This document shows, in pieces, positions 46,942 through 57,895 of a DNA stretch of 64,000 bases. Made by a program: the position numbers and the translations under genes. The DNA is from Capronia americana (lineage: Eukaryota > Ascomycota > Eurotiomycetes > Chaetothyriales > Herpotrichiellaceae). Where the stretch lies: NCBI GenBank assembly GCA_016110215.1, contig JADWQD010000008.1, positions 1,178,001 through 1,242,000 of the forward strand, in the 5' to 3' direction. The notes below the pieces were generated by a model, which did no database searches, was not told the DNA's origin, and was given only the letters and a program-made list of their open reading frames with translations. Within the stretch, counting starts at the first letter, position 1. Every line of letters starts with the position of its first letter.

Positions 46942-49395
46942 TTAGCAGATTGGATTGGCCCCGTCAAGCGGCCCACTGGCGGAGCTCAGATCGCAGGTGG
47001 GGTAGAAGAATGCTGCAACTGCGATGATGACATACGCCGCGATGAGTAGTGCCCCTTCAAGATAGTTGCTGCGTCCATCGATCATCAGGAAGCTGACGAT
47101 GAAGGCGCTAGCAAACAGACTAACTGTCTCGAACAGGCTGAAGTACAGACTCATGTCCGTCTTGATGATCCATCCAAGAATAACCATCAGCGGAGTGACA
47201 AACAGTGCGATCTGAATGCTGCTGCCGAGAGCGATGTTGATGGCCAGGTCCATTTTGTTTTTGGCGGCAACAGTCACCGCCGTGACGTGTTCCGCCGCGT
47301 TACCGACGATGGGCAGGATAATCAAGCCAATGAAGGCCTGACTGACACCACTGTTGGCGATCAGGTAGTCAATACTGCCGACCAAGAACTCGGCACACAA
47401 CGCAACAAGGCCCGTGGAGCACAAGAGCAGGACGACTGCTGAGGTTTTTGACAAATGAGTCTGAGGCTCAACAACAGCATCTGTCTGTACCTCAGTTGGA
47501 CTTTGGTGGACCGACGCGTCATGTTGTGGAGGCGCCGAAATGGAAGGGGCCAGTCCGTTATGAGAAACCGTAGGACGTAGGATGTCTGGCATTGACGCAG
47601 TCCGACGTACTTGTTGAGCGAGAACTCGTGGTTGCGACGTAGGACGAATCGGGATTGCAAGTGGTCGCCCGGTGGCCTCATGATGAGGGAAGTTGGCAGA
47701 GGTGAAAGCTGGCTTGACGGCTTCAGAAATATTGCGAATGTTGAATGGCCGTCTAGCGATACCGTCATGAGGGATTTCTTGAACTTCTGCAGCGAAGCCC
47801 ACCTGGGGTTGCGTGAAATCCGCAGTCACCAGAGAGTTCTCCTTGGTGATAGTTTCGACAACAGTCTCCTTTTCTTTCCCGTTGTCTCTGACCTTTTCCT
47901 TTTCCTTGTCCTTGTCCTTCTTTGAGCGCTTGGACTTCTTCGACTTCCGGTAGCGTCTTTTCGATTTCTCCGAGGCTTGGTCGTTCTGCGCTCCGCTCTC
48001 AAAGTCGCGAGAGTGAATAGTGTGTGTGCGGGAGCGGTATCGGCTCGATCTTCCTTCTCCGTCAACATCGGCCTCGTCACCACTAAAGACGGGCTCTAAC
48101 TCGGCAGAGGTAACCCCGGTCATCATCGAACCGCCGTGCCCAGTGAGAACCGACGAACTCCTAGTGAAAGTCGGAAGGGAGGTATTGTCCTTTGTGCTAG
48201 AGGTTGACTTGCGGCGCTTGCGGCGGAGAGCACGCTTGATGCGTTTCGTGGTCGTATTCGAGTTGGAGCTTGAGTCAGTGTCACTGGAACTGGAACCGGA
48301 TGTGTCACTCGAGGAGCTGGACGAATTTAAGATCTCGGCAAGAACTCCAGGATGTGACTCTTCATCGATGAGATGCTGCGGAGTGCTCTGATACATGAAG
48401 GAGTGCGACTTGAGCGAGAAGAGAAGGTAGAGGATGTAGACCAGCAACAGGACTACACTTGTACCGCGCGAGACCTTCAGCACTACGCGATCTGCCGTGT
48501 CGGTGTTTGAGAAAGAGGCATGGAAAGCTGTCTAGAAATGGGTCAGTACGACGGCTGCCTAAAACGACTTGTTAAGAGCACTCACCGGAAGTAGTAGGCT
48601 GATGACACTCAAGCACAACAGACACGCACTCATCTGGGAGACTGTCGAGTTGTACAATTGTTCTCGGAATCGGAGACCACCGGTAACAAAACACATGCCC
48701 AATATCAACAATAGGTTGGAGAGGATGGACCCAAGGGCCGCGGCCTGAACTACGCGCACCTCCTTGGCAGCCAAAGCGATGATGAAAATGATCAGCTCGA
48801 CGGCGTTACCAAAGGTGACATTGAGGAGAGCTCCAATGGTGTCGCCCAGTTTGACGGCGACGCTCTCGGTCGCAAATGACAAAAGCGATGCGAGAGGGAT
48901 GATTGCCACTGCGTTGATGGCAAACACTGCACTGGGGCTCACGACATCGTTGTGCAGCCAGTCGACGATGATGCCTAGTATGATGCCGACGGGCACAAAG
49001 ATGAGAAGCCAGTTAACCCAGCTGGAGAAGAGGATGCGTTTGACATCGCGGAAGAATCGGTCGGCCAAGGGCGCCTTGTCCTTGGGAGGAGTGATTCCTA
49101 TGGCGGAAGGTTGCGTTCCTTCTCCTTTCTCGTCCACAACTGATGCAGTTTGTTGCCCTGTATCCGTTCCTCCGTTTCGAGGGTGGTCTGAATTTGTTGC
49201 AGGACCAGCTGCGGAGTGGCTGTTCCCAGCATCTTGTCGGCGGGTACCTGACTGTTCATGCGCAGAGGTAGAGTGGCCCGAAGTCTGGGGGTCTCTTTGA
49301 TGGAGGATGGGTGACTTCGGTGTAGAGGGAGTCTTGGTCTTAGCCCATGAGTGTAGATGACTTGACAGCGGAGGCTCGTCAGCGGAGTCGACCAT
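46942..49395 (-). CDS. Ca2+/H+ exchanger (CaCA, VCX1/CAX-like)
   Basis: Vacuolar-type cation/proton antiporter, 799 aa. Exon 1 is 49395-48586, exon 2 is 48531-46942, with a phase-0 intron GTGAGT...TCTAG. The two alpha repeats contain GNAVELIIFIIAL (exon 1) and GNAAEHVTAVTVA (exon 2), the exchange motifs of CaCA proteins. The start at 49395 (MVDSADEPPLS) was chosen because the frame upstream is basic and unlike the family. Between the halves lies an insert of about 280 residues, Ser-rich, then Lys/Arg/Glu-rich (SKRRYRKSKKSKRSKKDKDK). Length exceeds the usual 400-500 aa. The insert is probably a cytosolic regulatory loop. The role is calcium homeostasis. Confidence 0.9.
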
Positions 49396-50350
49396 CGGCG
49401 TATGAGTGAGCGTGCAAGAGAGTAATGAATCGTGTAACAGACTTGCTTTCAAAGCAGGCCACGGAAAGAGGTGTACGAAGGAAAGAGTACAGGGTGGGGA
49501 GACGACAGTGAACGCAGGCGTTGCGAATCGTGGGATACTGGACCGGTAAGCGTGGAAGTCGGTGGCCAACACGATTCTGGGCGCGCACTGTGTAAATCAG
49601 GGAACGCTCCAGTGATGGGAGTGTGGCTGTGAAGGCAGTGGAGTTAGACTCTTCGGAGCCCGCAGCTCGTTGATTCTGACTCGCCCGTCGCTCTTGAGGG
49701 GACGCGTCAAGCTAGCGGATGATGTGTGCCGAGTTCTTGGTGTTCTTCCAGAAGCGCTGACTGATGACAGAGTCAACCGTCGTTGAAGAGCAGAGCGGGA
49801 ATGTGAGAGTTGTATAGACCTTGTTTGCTTCTCAGAACAAAGTGGTTTTGTGTATATTAATGCTGAGCAAAAGGGCTCCGGAAGAAAGAGAGCAGACTGC
49901 AAGCCTGGAAAAAGAGATGCCTGGCCTGGGGCTTATCTTATCTTGCCGTCCTAGTCTTCTTCTGGTCAAGCTCTCATCTGTGGCTTGGCGCCGACGGGCC
50001 CTTCAGTAAACTTGAGGTGAATGAGGTCTAATCCGGATGCGTGCCTTGAATACGAAGTACACAATAAAGGCCACTTTTCATCTGGAGGAATGCCCTTGCC
50101 AACAGTTTATCAAGTGCTCTTCCATGAGAATGCAGAGGCTGCAGCGAGTCCTTTGGGTACCTGTACTCCAAATGCCACCCGGGTGCGGAGAGGCATCGGT
50201 TCATAGATCGCCCCCAGAACAATATATGAAGTCATCATCTCGAATCTTGTCCAGCTTCTGAGCTTGTCGCAGGTGCCAGCACGGCTTCTTGAGACTCGCT
50301 GATATTCCAGATAGACAGTGGTTGGCAACGAGTTTTGCGGTTTGCTGCAC
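49396..50350. other. Divergent promoter region
   Basis: 955 bp between the exchanger start (minus) and the MBL-fold start (plus). A TATA-like GTATATTAAT lies near 49852-49861. Nothing coding is supported. Confidence 0.5.
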
Positions 50351-51394
50351 ATGGAGCCTCTTCATGGCCCGTTGAAATGCTCGTTCCAGCGCGCACACAA
50401 TGGCAAAACACCAGTCCTGGCTCACTTGAATGCCGATACATCTTGGCTGTTGTCTCTAGCGTACCCTGATCACGTCTCTCCACCACCAGGTCGTTCGCGC
50501 TACAACATCTTGATCGACCCGTGGCTATCTGGGCCGCAAGAAGATGTCGCCTCGTGGTTCTCCAAGCAGTGGCACTTGACGGAGAGCAGCGTGCGGACTA
50601 TGGACGGGCTCAACGCCATCCTTTGCGATGCTGAGGACTTGGATTCCCAGACCATTGCTGAAGCAGGGAGGAAAGGCTGCTCTTTCGTCGATGCTATAGC
50701 CATCTCCCATGAATTTACAGATCACTGTCATCAGGCCACATTGCTCGAAGTTGACCGTGCGGTGCCAGTCGTTGCGACCACAAAAGCAGCCCGATTGATA
50801 AAAGCATGGGGTCATTTTGAAACCGTCGTCGAGCTGGCGAACTTTACGACTGGCACCGACTGGCGAACAACCAGCAGTCCCCCTCTCCCCGCTTGGATTG
50901 GCATGAGTCGGCTAGTCACCAACTCTGATGCTCTGTACTACCACTCAGCAGTAGTGATCTGCGCGCAGCGACCTGACTGTCCGGGAGGGACTGCGGATGC
51001 TTTGATATACACCCCTCATGGCGTGGAAGCCTCGACCCTGAGTGTGATTGCTACTGCATCGCCACGAGTGGATGTTTTGGCATTGTTGCATGGCCTCCAT
51101 GATGTCTCCCTCAAATGGAGCAAACAGTTGAATCTAGGAGCAATCAACGCGGTGAAAGCACAAAAGACGCTGCATGCAAAATACTGGATTGGTACACATG
51201 ACGAACAGAAGCGAGGGTCAGGGCTGATTGGCCCCCTACTTCGGCGGAAGATCTTTACAGTTCAGGAAGCCATTGCACGGCTGCAGGCTGCAGAGAAGGA
51301 CGATTCTGAGGACGATTCTGCGTGGATAAAACATATGAACTGTGTCGAGCTGAAAAACGGAGAGTGTATGCTGTTAGACTGGGCGCGGGCATAA
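50351..51394 (+). CDS. Metallo-beta-lactamase-fold hydrolase
   Basis: Predicted MBL-fold protein of a fungal family, 347 aa, intronless. Start at the ATG at 50351 (MEPLHGPLKCSF). The core has NILIDPWLSG followed by the metal motif region DAIAISHEFTDHCHQATLLE. This keeps H-x-F-x-D-H rather than the classical HxHxDH, as in UlaG-like fungal members. LLHGLHDVSL and KYWIGTHDEQ contribute possible later ligands (H near 240 and 290). The C-terminus is acidic (EKDDSEDDS). The substrate is unknown. It lies between the exchanger and the hybrid kinase, with no obvious shared pathway. Confidence 0.82.
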   Translation: MEPLHGPLKCSFQRAHNGKTPVLAHLNADTSWLLSLAYPDHVSPPPGRSRYNILIDPWLSGPQEDVASWFSKQWHLTESSVRTMDGLNAILCDAEDLDSQTIAEAGRKGCSFVDAIAISHEFTDHCHQATLLEVDRAVPVVATTKAARLIKAWGHFETVVELANFTTGTDWRTTSSPPLPAWIGMSRLVTNSDALYYHSAVVICAQRPDCPGGTADALIYTPHGVEASTLSVIATASPRVDVLALLHGLHDVSLKWSKQLNLGAINAVKAQKTLHAKYWIGTHDEQKRGSGLIGPLLRRKIFTVQEAIARLQAAEKDDSEDDSAWIKHMNCVELKNGECMLLDWARA

Positions 51395-52233
51395 GAATCC
51401 CTGGATACGCTGTAGACACGCTTGGTATGTGCCTCGTAAATACGAGCCGGGGCTGTCCTTTCTACTGCGTATGCTTAGCAAATGCACACGCTTTGACACT
51501 CCGGGGCTTTTTATGGGCCATGGTGAGTTTGGGGTAACACGCCGGCGGCAGCCGAGCACCAGTCGCCCGGTAAGAGAGTCCACCCCCTTGTCCCCATTCA
51601 TCGGAAAACACAAATGCCATGATGCCTCCGGGGCGATCCTCGCTGCTTCAGGGGAACCGGCAACGCACACTTCCCACCACTGACCGTTCTACCACAGCCA
51701 TGTCGAAGAATACGTCCCCTCAGTGCACTACCTCACTACGTACGAACTCCTGTGACCATTGCCCCTTCCTACCTGCAGTGATCGACAGAGCATCTTCCAT
51801 TCCCACTTCACCCTCACCTCACTCCCACTCGGAAATTCGGACCGATCACTATCAATTCTTACTCGTAACTCGTACCGATTTCGACTTTCATTATCCGGTC
51901 CTTGATCCAAGCCGCAATTCTAATCTACAGACCACCGGACCTTTCATCCGCCAAAAAACTTTCGCCCTGATTCGCCACTGTGGACTGCGCATTGCTGAGA
52001 GGCACTGGCGTCTGCGCGCCCTCGACGAGTAACACACGACGGATCAGCCGCGGCTCCAACCAAGGCTCCCCCTCTGTTGGCGCTGCTGTTGGTGCTCCCT
52101 GCTCGCGACCTCGATCGATCTCCAGCCGTTGCGCACCTCCCTTTGCCCTACCCTCCCCCACTCGATCGAGTCCAGTGGTATTCTTGCCTGGCTATCGAAT
52201 TTAGCCACAATTGGCCGAGAATGCAACTTACGA
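51395..52233. other. Leader/promoter of the histidine kinase
   Basis: 839 bp without a supported gene. A 137-residue open frame at 51619-52032 (MMPPGRSSLLQGN...) lies wholly upstream of the kinase start and could be an upstream ORF if transcribed. Several ATGs precede 52234. Confidence 0.5.
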
Positions 52234-55200
52234 ATGAGTGCCCCTTCGGACGTGAATGATATCCCGTCTGGCTCTGTCCCAGGTTCCTCCGCCGCCGAGA
52301 TTGCACCTCAATCATTGAAGCGCACATATCGGTCCGCCGTCAGTTCCCCCTCGCCCGATCAGCCCGGCGTAAAATATCCGAAACGCTCGTCCTCCAGTGG
52401 GCTACCGAGCTCAGATCATGGTCGCGTGAATGAAGAGCAGCGAGGTCGACGGGGTGGGCAGGAGGAGGGCGAGGATATCCCCGTCAACGCCAGCTCAGGA
52501 ATGCAGGACCCTCAAGCAGGGAATACGATTTCCCTTCTAGAGGCTGCCGCAACAGTGCTCAGCCAGGGAGAGGACATTCCGTCTGCGCGAATATCAGCGC
52601 CGGTCAGGAGCGACGCAGGGAGTGCGATGCCTGTCAGGACATCTCCTCACGCAAGCCGGGCTGGAAGCGAGAACAGACCTCGTGTGCCGTCAGACACAAG
52701 AATACCAAGCGGGAACCAGTTGATGCATTCTGTGGCCCTGGCCGAATACCTTCAGCTGGACGAGCGACCCACCCTCGTGGTTGATATCGCCGATGAGGCC
52801 AACAAAACCTCGGCTGGCCTCAGGCTGGTATTCGTGAATACTGCACTGAAGGCCCGTGCTCCTCTTCTGGACCATGTTCAAGGACGGGCTGAGGATCCAA
52901 GTGTACTGCTTGAGCTGGGAACGCCTTTCTCGGATTTCAAAGCATGGGCTCTCAGCGTTCTGACAGAACCAGACATTGTCTCGACCTTCCCATATGCAGG
53001 GTGGCTATGGCAGAGTGCCCTAATACGGAAACGGCTGAAGGTCATTCATGGACGCCAACACCCCCACTCGCCTGCGCCGGCGGCGGACAGTAATACTCGG
53101 CCCAGTATGCTACAGTTCCAAGGTCTCGGGTCGATCTCTGCTTCCACTACTCAAAGCGGGACACGAGCAGAGCCCACTTCGCAAAGCTATTTCGATATCT
53201 CCCCGCGCCCGAACACCAATGTTTCTCGGAGTTTGCATAGCTTGATGACTGACTCTCCACCAGATGCTTCGTCCAGTGCCCTCGACCCAATGTCTCCAGT
53301 ACCAATTGGGGACATGAAATATTCTGAACTACTGTCGGGATCCTTGCCAGCCAGCGCCAGCCAGAGAATGGTCCAACCCAGCGTAAAAAGTCGTATAGGC
53401 CCGGACATGATGGTTGTTGATGATAAAGCCTACTTCGATTGGACACGATTGCCAGTGTCGCCCTCTCTTCCAGAGCACGTCCAGTTCGCTAGAGGGATCG
53501 ATTGGAATAAAACTAGTCTGGGTCCGATTCAGGACTGGTCCGTCGAGCTTCGAGGGATGTGCAACCTTATCATGGCGAGTCCTCATCCATCAGCAATGTA
53601 CTGGGGGGAAGATCACATTGCCATTTATAACGAAGCCTATGTTCTGCTTGCGGGACAGAAGCATCCGGCGTTGATGGGTGCTCGTTATCGAGATGCCTGG
53701 TCAGAGATCTGGGATGCATTGGAGGCGGTCTTTGATAACGCCTTCAAGAACGCGCAAGCAACAATGAAAGATGACGACTGCCTGTTCATTCTGCGGAATG
53801 GTTTTCTGGAGGAGACTTATTTCTCTTGGTCAATCATTCCCTTGATTGGTGCGGACGGTGGGGTGGTTGGCCTGTACAATCCAGCTTTTGAGAAGACGCG
53901 CCGCAAAATCGCCGAGAGACGAATGTTGACGCTCCGTGAGATCGGCGAACGTACGGCTGCAGCTCGACAAGTGTCGCAATTTTGGGATCTGCTCCTCCAG
54001 GGCCTCGAGTACAACGAGTTTGACGCTCCCATGGTCATGGTCTATTCCCTGAACGAAGATTTGGCTGACAGCGACGCTGCCTCTTCTGGCTCCAGTGGCG
54101 CTGCTTCTAACAAAATCTGCTACTTGGAAGGTACACTGGGTGTTCCTGCTGGCCACACAGCGGCCCCTCCCATCATAAACATGAAGACAGGCACGAAAGG
54201 GTTCGCCCATTCTTTCCGGCAAGCATTGACCACTGACAGACCGATCGTCCTCCGGGTTGACGATGGCACACTGGATCCCAACATGTTAGAGGACATTGAA
54301 TGGCGCGGATTTGGAGACCCCTCGCGAGTCGTGGTTATAGCTCCAATTCATCCTACAACAGGCGAATCTACGCTGGGGTTTCTCGTTATGGCTACCAATC
54401 CAAGGCGACCTTACGATGAAGACTACGATTTGTTTGTCCAGCTCTTGGGACGTCAGCTGGCCACATCGATTGCTTCGGTTGTGCTCTTTGAAGATGAAAT
54501 CAAGAAAAGCGAAAGAGCCGCTCAGTTGGCAGCCCAGGACCGCATCGAGCTCAACAACCAGCTTGTTGCCCGGACTCAACAGGCCGCTGAAGCAGAGAAC
54601 AGGTTCACAAGAATGGCCGAACTCGCCCCGGTGGGTATCTTCATTGGTTGTGTCGACGGCCGGATCAACTTCGTCAATGACGCGTGGTATGACTTGTCGT
54701 CATACCCTCGGGACGTCCCAGTCAATGACGAATGGATGGATTATGTGCTGGAGGAAGATCAGCAGAAGGTGCGAGAAGCGTGGAATACCATGTTAGACAA
54801 CAGGTGTGCAATATCCTTGGAATTCCGCTTCAAGACCCCATGGCGAGACAGACTTGGCAATAAAGGACACACCTGGGTGCTCACTAGTGCGTCGCCGGAG
54901 CGTGACGAGGACGGCATGATTCAGCAGATCTTTGGTTCAATGACCGATATCAGCGCACAGAAATTCGCCGAAAACCTGCAGACTAGGAGGATGAGGGAGG
55001 CCGTGGAGATGAAACGGCAGCAAGAGCGATACATTGACACAACCTCACACGAGATGCGCAACCCGTTATCCGCCATACTCCAGTGTGCTGACTCGATCAC
55101 CGGCTCTCTGAGCGAAATGCGGGACGCCAATGGTCTGACCAAGCCTCAAATAGACGTCCTTGATCTTACCATCGACTCTGCACAGACAATCACGCTCTGC

Positions 55201-56460
55201 GCCCAGCACCAAAAGAGAATTGTCGACGATGTGTTGACTCTGTCGAAACTCGATTCGGCCATGATGACGGTGACCCCGGTCGACACCCAACCCCTCAACG
55301 TCGTCCACAGAGTTTTGAAGATGTTCGACGCCGAGCTGAAGACTGCAGATATCAAAATGGAGCTGAGGGTCGACCCGACTTTTACGGATTTGCATATCCA
55401 ATGGGTCCGACTAGATCCTCATCGCCTGTCCCAGGTTCTCATCAACCTGATGACCAATGCCATCAAGTTCACGACCACCCAAGAAAATCGTCTGATACGA
55501 ATGCATGTCGGGGCCTCGGACGAAAAGCCGTCCCAAGAAGACAAGTGGGGGCTAACGTACATCCCATCTCGATCTTCCAAGGTCAAGGATGTCACAGCGG
55601 GGGCGGAATGGGGTCTGGGCAGCGCCCTGTATATCCATTTTGCGGTCCAAGACACCGGACGTGGCTTAGACGAGTTGGAAAAGAAGCAACTCTTCCAACG
55701 GTTTTCTCAAGCGAGTCCAAGGACGCATGTCACGTATGGCGGGTCGGGCCTCGGTCTATTTATCTCGAGAGAACTCGTTGAGATGCAAGGAGGTGAAATT
55801 GGCGTCGCTTCTGAGAGTGGGAAAGGAAGCATATTTGCATTTTATGTCAAAGCTCGCCGTACCCAGGGCACTAATAGCAGCTCGGAGTACAGCCCTGGCT
55901 CGTCATCACCAAGGAGCAGGAAGGCGCCGAAGACAACACCACTGACAGGTCTGAGCACGCAGCTGTTCTCCCCATCGACGACTGACTCGTCAGTGTCCAC
56001 CTCCACCACGGGTCAAACCACGCCGTCGGAATCTCTCCATGTCCTGGTCGTGGAAGACAACCTCATCAATCAAAAGGTCCTGGCCACTCAGCTGCGCAAA
56101 ATTGGCTGCTTCGTCCACGTGGCAAACCACGGCGGCGAAGCCGTTGACCGTATCCGCGAATCGAAATTCTACCGCGACCACGTCACCGACGGTATAGATA
56201 TTGACGTAGTGTTGATGGACCTTGAGATGCCCGTCATGGACGGTCAAACTTGTGCGCGCATGCTGCGTGAGATGCAGAACACAGGCGAGTTGGTTGCGCA
56301 TATACCCGTCATAGCAGTGACGGCAAATGCACGGGCCGAGCAGATTGAAATGACGTTGAAGAGCGGAATTGACGATGTGGTAAGTAAGCCTTTTCGCCTA
56401 CCAGAGCTGTTACCGAAGATGAGGGACGTCATCGCGAAGTTCAGAAAGGAGCGGGTGTAA
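52234..56460 (+). CDS. Hybrid histidine kinase, soluble, PAS/GAF
   Basis: Two-component sensor kinase, 1,408 aa, intronless, from the ATG at 52234. The order is a disordered Ser/Pro/Gly-rich N-terminus (1-400); a PAS-like domain (about 405-560: TSLGPIQDWS..., HIAIYNEAY); a GAF-like domain (about 570-750); and a canonical PAS domain (about 790-905: APVGIFIGCVDGRINFVND). Then come HisKA with H939 in TTSHEMRNPLSA; HATPase with NLMTNAIKF, DTGRGLDELEK and GGSGLGLFIS; a linker; and a receiver with acceptor D1329 in VVLMDLEMPVMDG and Lys in VSKPF. No transmembrane segments or HAMP domain, so the sensor is cytoplasmic. It should feed an Ypd1-type phosphorelay. The group resembles fungal PAS/GAF hybrid kinases; the ligand is unknown. 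Confidence 0.92.
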   Translation: MSAPSDVNDIPSGSVPGSSAAEIAPQSLKRTYRSAVSSPSPDQPGVKYPKRSSSSGLPSSDHGRVNEEQRGRRGGQEEGEDIPVNASSGMQDPQAGNTISLLEAAATVLSQGEDIPSARISAPVRSDAGSAMPVRTSPHASRAGSENRPRVPSDTRIPSGNQLMHSVALAEYLQLDERPTLVVDIADEANKTSAGLRLVFVNTALKARAPLLDHVQGRAEDPSVLLELGTPFSDFKAWALSVLTEPDIVSTFPYAGWLWQSALIRKRLKVIHGRQHPHSPAPAADSNTRPSMLQFQGLGSISASTTQSGTRAEPTSQSYFDISPRPNTNVSRSLHSLMTDSPPDASSSALDPMSPVPIGDMKYSELLSGSLPASASQRMVQPSVKSRIGPDMMVVDDKAYFDWTRLPVSPSLPEHVQFARGIDWNKTSLGPIQDWSVELRGMCNLIMASPHPSAMYWGEDHIAIYNEAYVLLAGQKHPALMGARYRDAWSEIWDALEAVFDNAFKNAQATMKDDDCLFILRNGFLEETYFSWSIIPLIGADGGVVGLYNPAFEKTRRKIAERRMLTLREIGERTAAARQVSQFWDLLLQGLEYNEFDAPMVMVYSLNEDLADSDAASSGSSGAASNKICYLEGTLGVPAGHTAAPPIINMKTGTKGFAHSFRQALTTDRPIVLRVDDGTLDPNMLEDIEWRGFGDPSRVVVIAPIHPTTGESTLGFLVMATNPRRPYDEDYDLFVQLLGRQLATSIASVVLFEDEIKKSERAAQLAAQDRIELNNQLVARTQQAAEAENRFTRMAELAPVGIFIGCVDGRINFVNDAWYDLSSYPRDVPVNDEWMDYVLEEDQQKVREAWNTMLDNRCAISLEFRFKTPWRDRLGNKGHTWVLTSASPERDEDGMIQQIFGSMTDISAQKFAENLQTRRMREAVEMKRQQERYIDTTSHEMRNPLSAILQCADSITGSLSEMRDANGLTKPQIDVLDLTIDSAQTITLCAQHQKRIVDDVLTLSKLDSAMMTVTPVDTQPLNVVHRVLKMFDAELKTADIKMELRVDPTFTDLHIQWVRLDPHRLSQVLINLMTNAIKFTTTQENRLIRMHVGASDEKPSQEDKWGLTYIPSRSSKVKDVTAGAEWGLGSALYIHFAVQDTGRGLDELEKKQLFQRFSQASPRTHVTYGGSGLGLFISRELVEMQGGEIGVASESGKGSIFAFYVKARRTQGTNSSSEYSPGSSSPRSRKAPKTTPLTGLSTQLFSPSTTDSSVSTSTTGQTTPSESLHVLVVEDNLINQKVLATQLRKIGCFVHVANHGGEAVDRIRESKFYRDHVTDGIDIDVVLMDLEMPVMDGQTCARMLREMQNTGELVAHIPVIAVTANARAEQIEMTLKSGIDDVVSKPFRLPELLPKMRDVIAKFRKERV

Positions 56461-57895
56461 AGGCGCCCAGCAAATGTGGAAAGGGTGTTCTTTTCAACCT
56501 GTCGCACGGCTCTATTGTGCGGGCGAACATGCTGCGTGTAGGAAGACGAGCAGTTCAGGACCCGCCAGGTTGTGAGACCATCGAGACCGCAGATCACTAC
56601 ACAGACCTGAAATGAAAGCACGGACGCTGCCTTGTATGGGCGTCCGCGGGATGAAGCGCTTTCGACATGGCCCAGCGGCCGGCTGTTGAGCATAAGAGGA
56701 TTGATGCGCTGCAGTGCGCGCGAAGCAGCAAAGGTGGGGGATTTTCCCCTGAGTGGTCACATTTACTGTTTGTGCCCCGTACTGAACTCCCTGAACAGCT
56801 TCAACAATGCTCGACGCGGACGAGGCCGTTTCCAGGACGGCGTGGATGCGAACGCGAGCGAATTGAAGGTCCGGAAGCGAAAAAGTCTGACTGAGCTTGT
56901 CTCTCTCACTCACTGGGCAGTACAATCAAAGACTCAAGTAACAAGTCGGGCGCAATGCGGTGCGCCTTGTGCCTGGTGGGTGCCCTCTGGGAAGTATCAG
57001 CAGATTATGATTCCGATAGGCAAGTTTCAGCAGGACTGCATAAGATCTGGATAGGGAGGCAATCACCCTCTTTGGTCACCACACACATGGAAGAAGGTCC
57101 GCGGTTGTAAGCATATATACATGTCGTTGCAAGCACATGGATCGAGCCGCTCAGCTCGTCTCCGGGACGGGCGGACTCACGAGATCATTAAGTAAATCGT
57201 CACGAATTCCAATCTGAAACTGAACTTGGAAGTGAACCTCGTCGACGACGATAGAAGATACAAGCATTTATACGACAAACTCGCCGGTCGACAGACTCAA
57301 TGAACTCAAAAGGGATCAATCTAACGCGTAGGCCTCGCTGTATCTTTAGATGCCCATACAGTAGCAGGAGGTCACCCACCACGTTGGTATAGCGATATAG
57401 ATAAGTATACTATTCTGTCGCCAAAAAACCGACCTCTCCAAGTCCCGTACTGATTGCGTGTGCTCAACCCAGAGCAATAGCCGATTTTCAAACCGAGCCA
57501 TGAGTACGAGTACGAGTATGAGTATGAGTTTGAGATAAAGATGAGGCCAAAGAAATACACACATATAAATGCAATGCAATGCAGCTGGAGCTGGAGCTGG
57601 ATGCAAGGAATGGTGATGGTGATGGTGACGGTAACGGCCATAGTCGTCAGGAGAGGAAAGTCCACAGGCCAAGGGTCTTTGGGAATCGCCCACCACAAGA
57701 TACATTGGTTTCTAAACTAGAACACTCCTTCCAAAGAATAAAAAAGGTCATCGGGGGGCAAAGAAATGAACACAGTCCGACTTGCAGGAACATCCATACA
57801 TAGCCTTTCGATCTATAGTAGAAGACTTAGACGTTGTTGATATTTACATATTATACAGTACAGTACAGTGGTAGCGCGCCTATGGTTGAACATAA
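56461..57895. other. Convergent intergenic stretch (1.4 kb)
   Basis: Lies between the kinase 3' end and the acyltransferase 3' end. It contains GAGTAC/GAGTAT repeats near 57501-57535 and short AATGC/GGAGCT repeats near 57568-57600. Nothing coding is supported. Confidence 0.5.
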
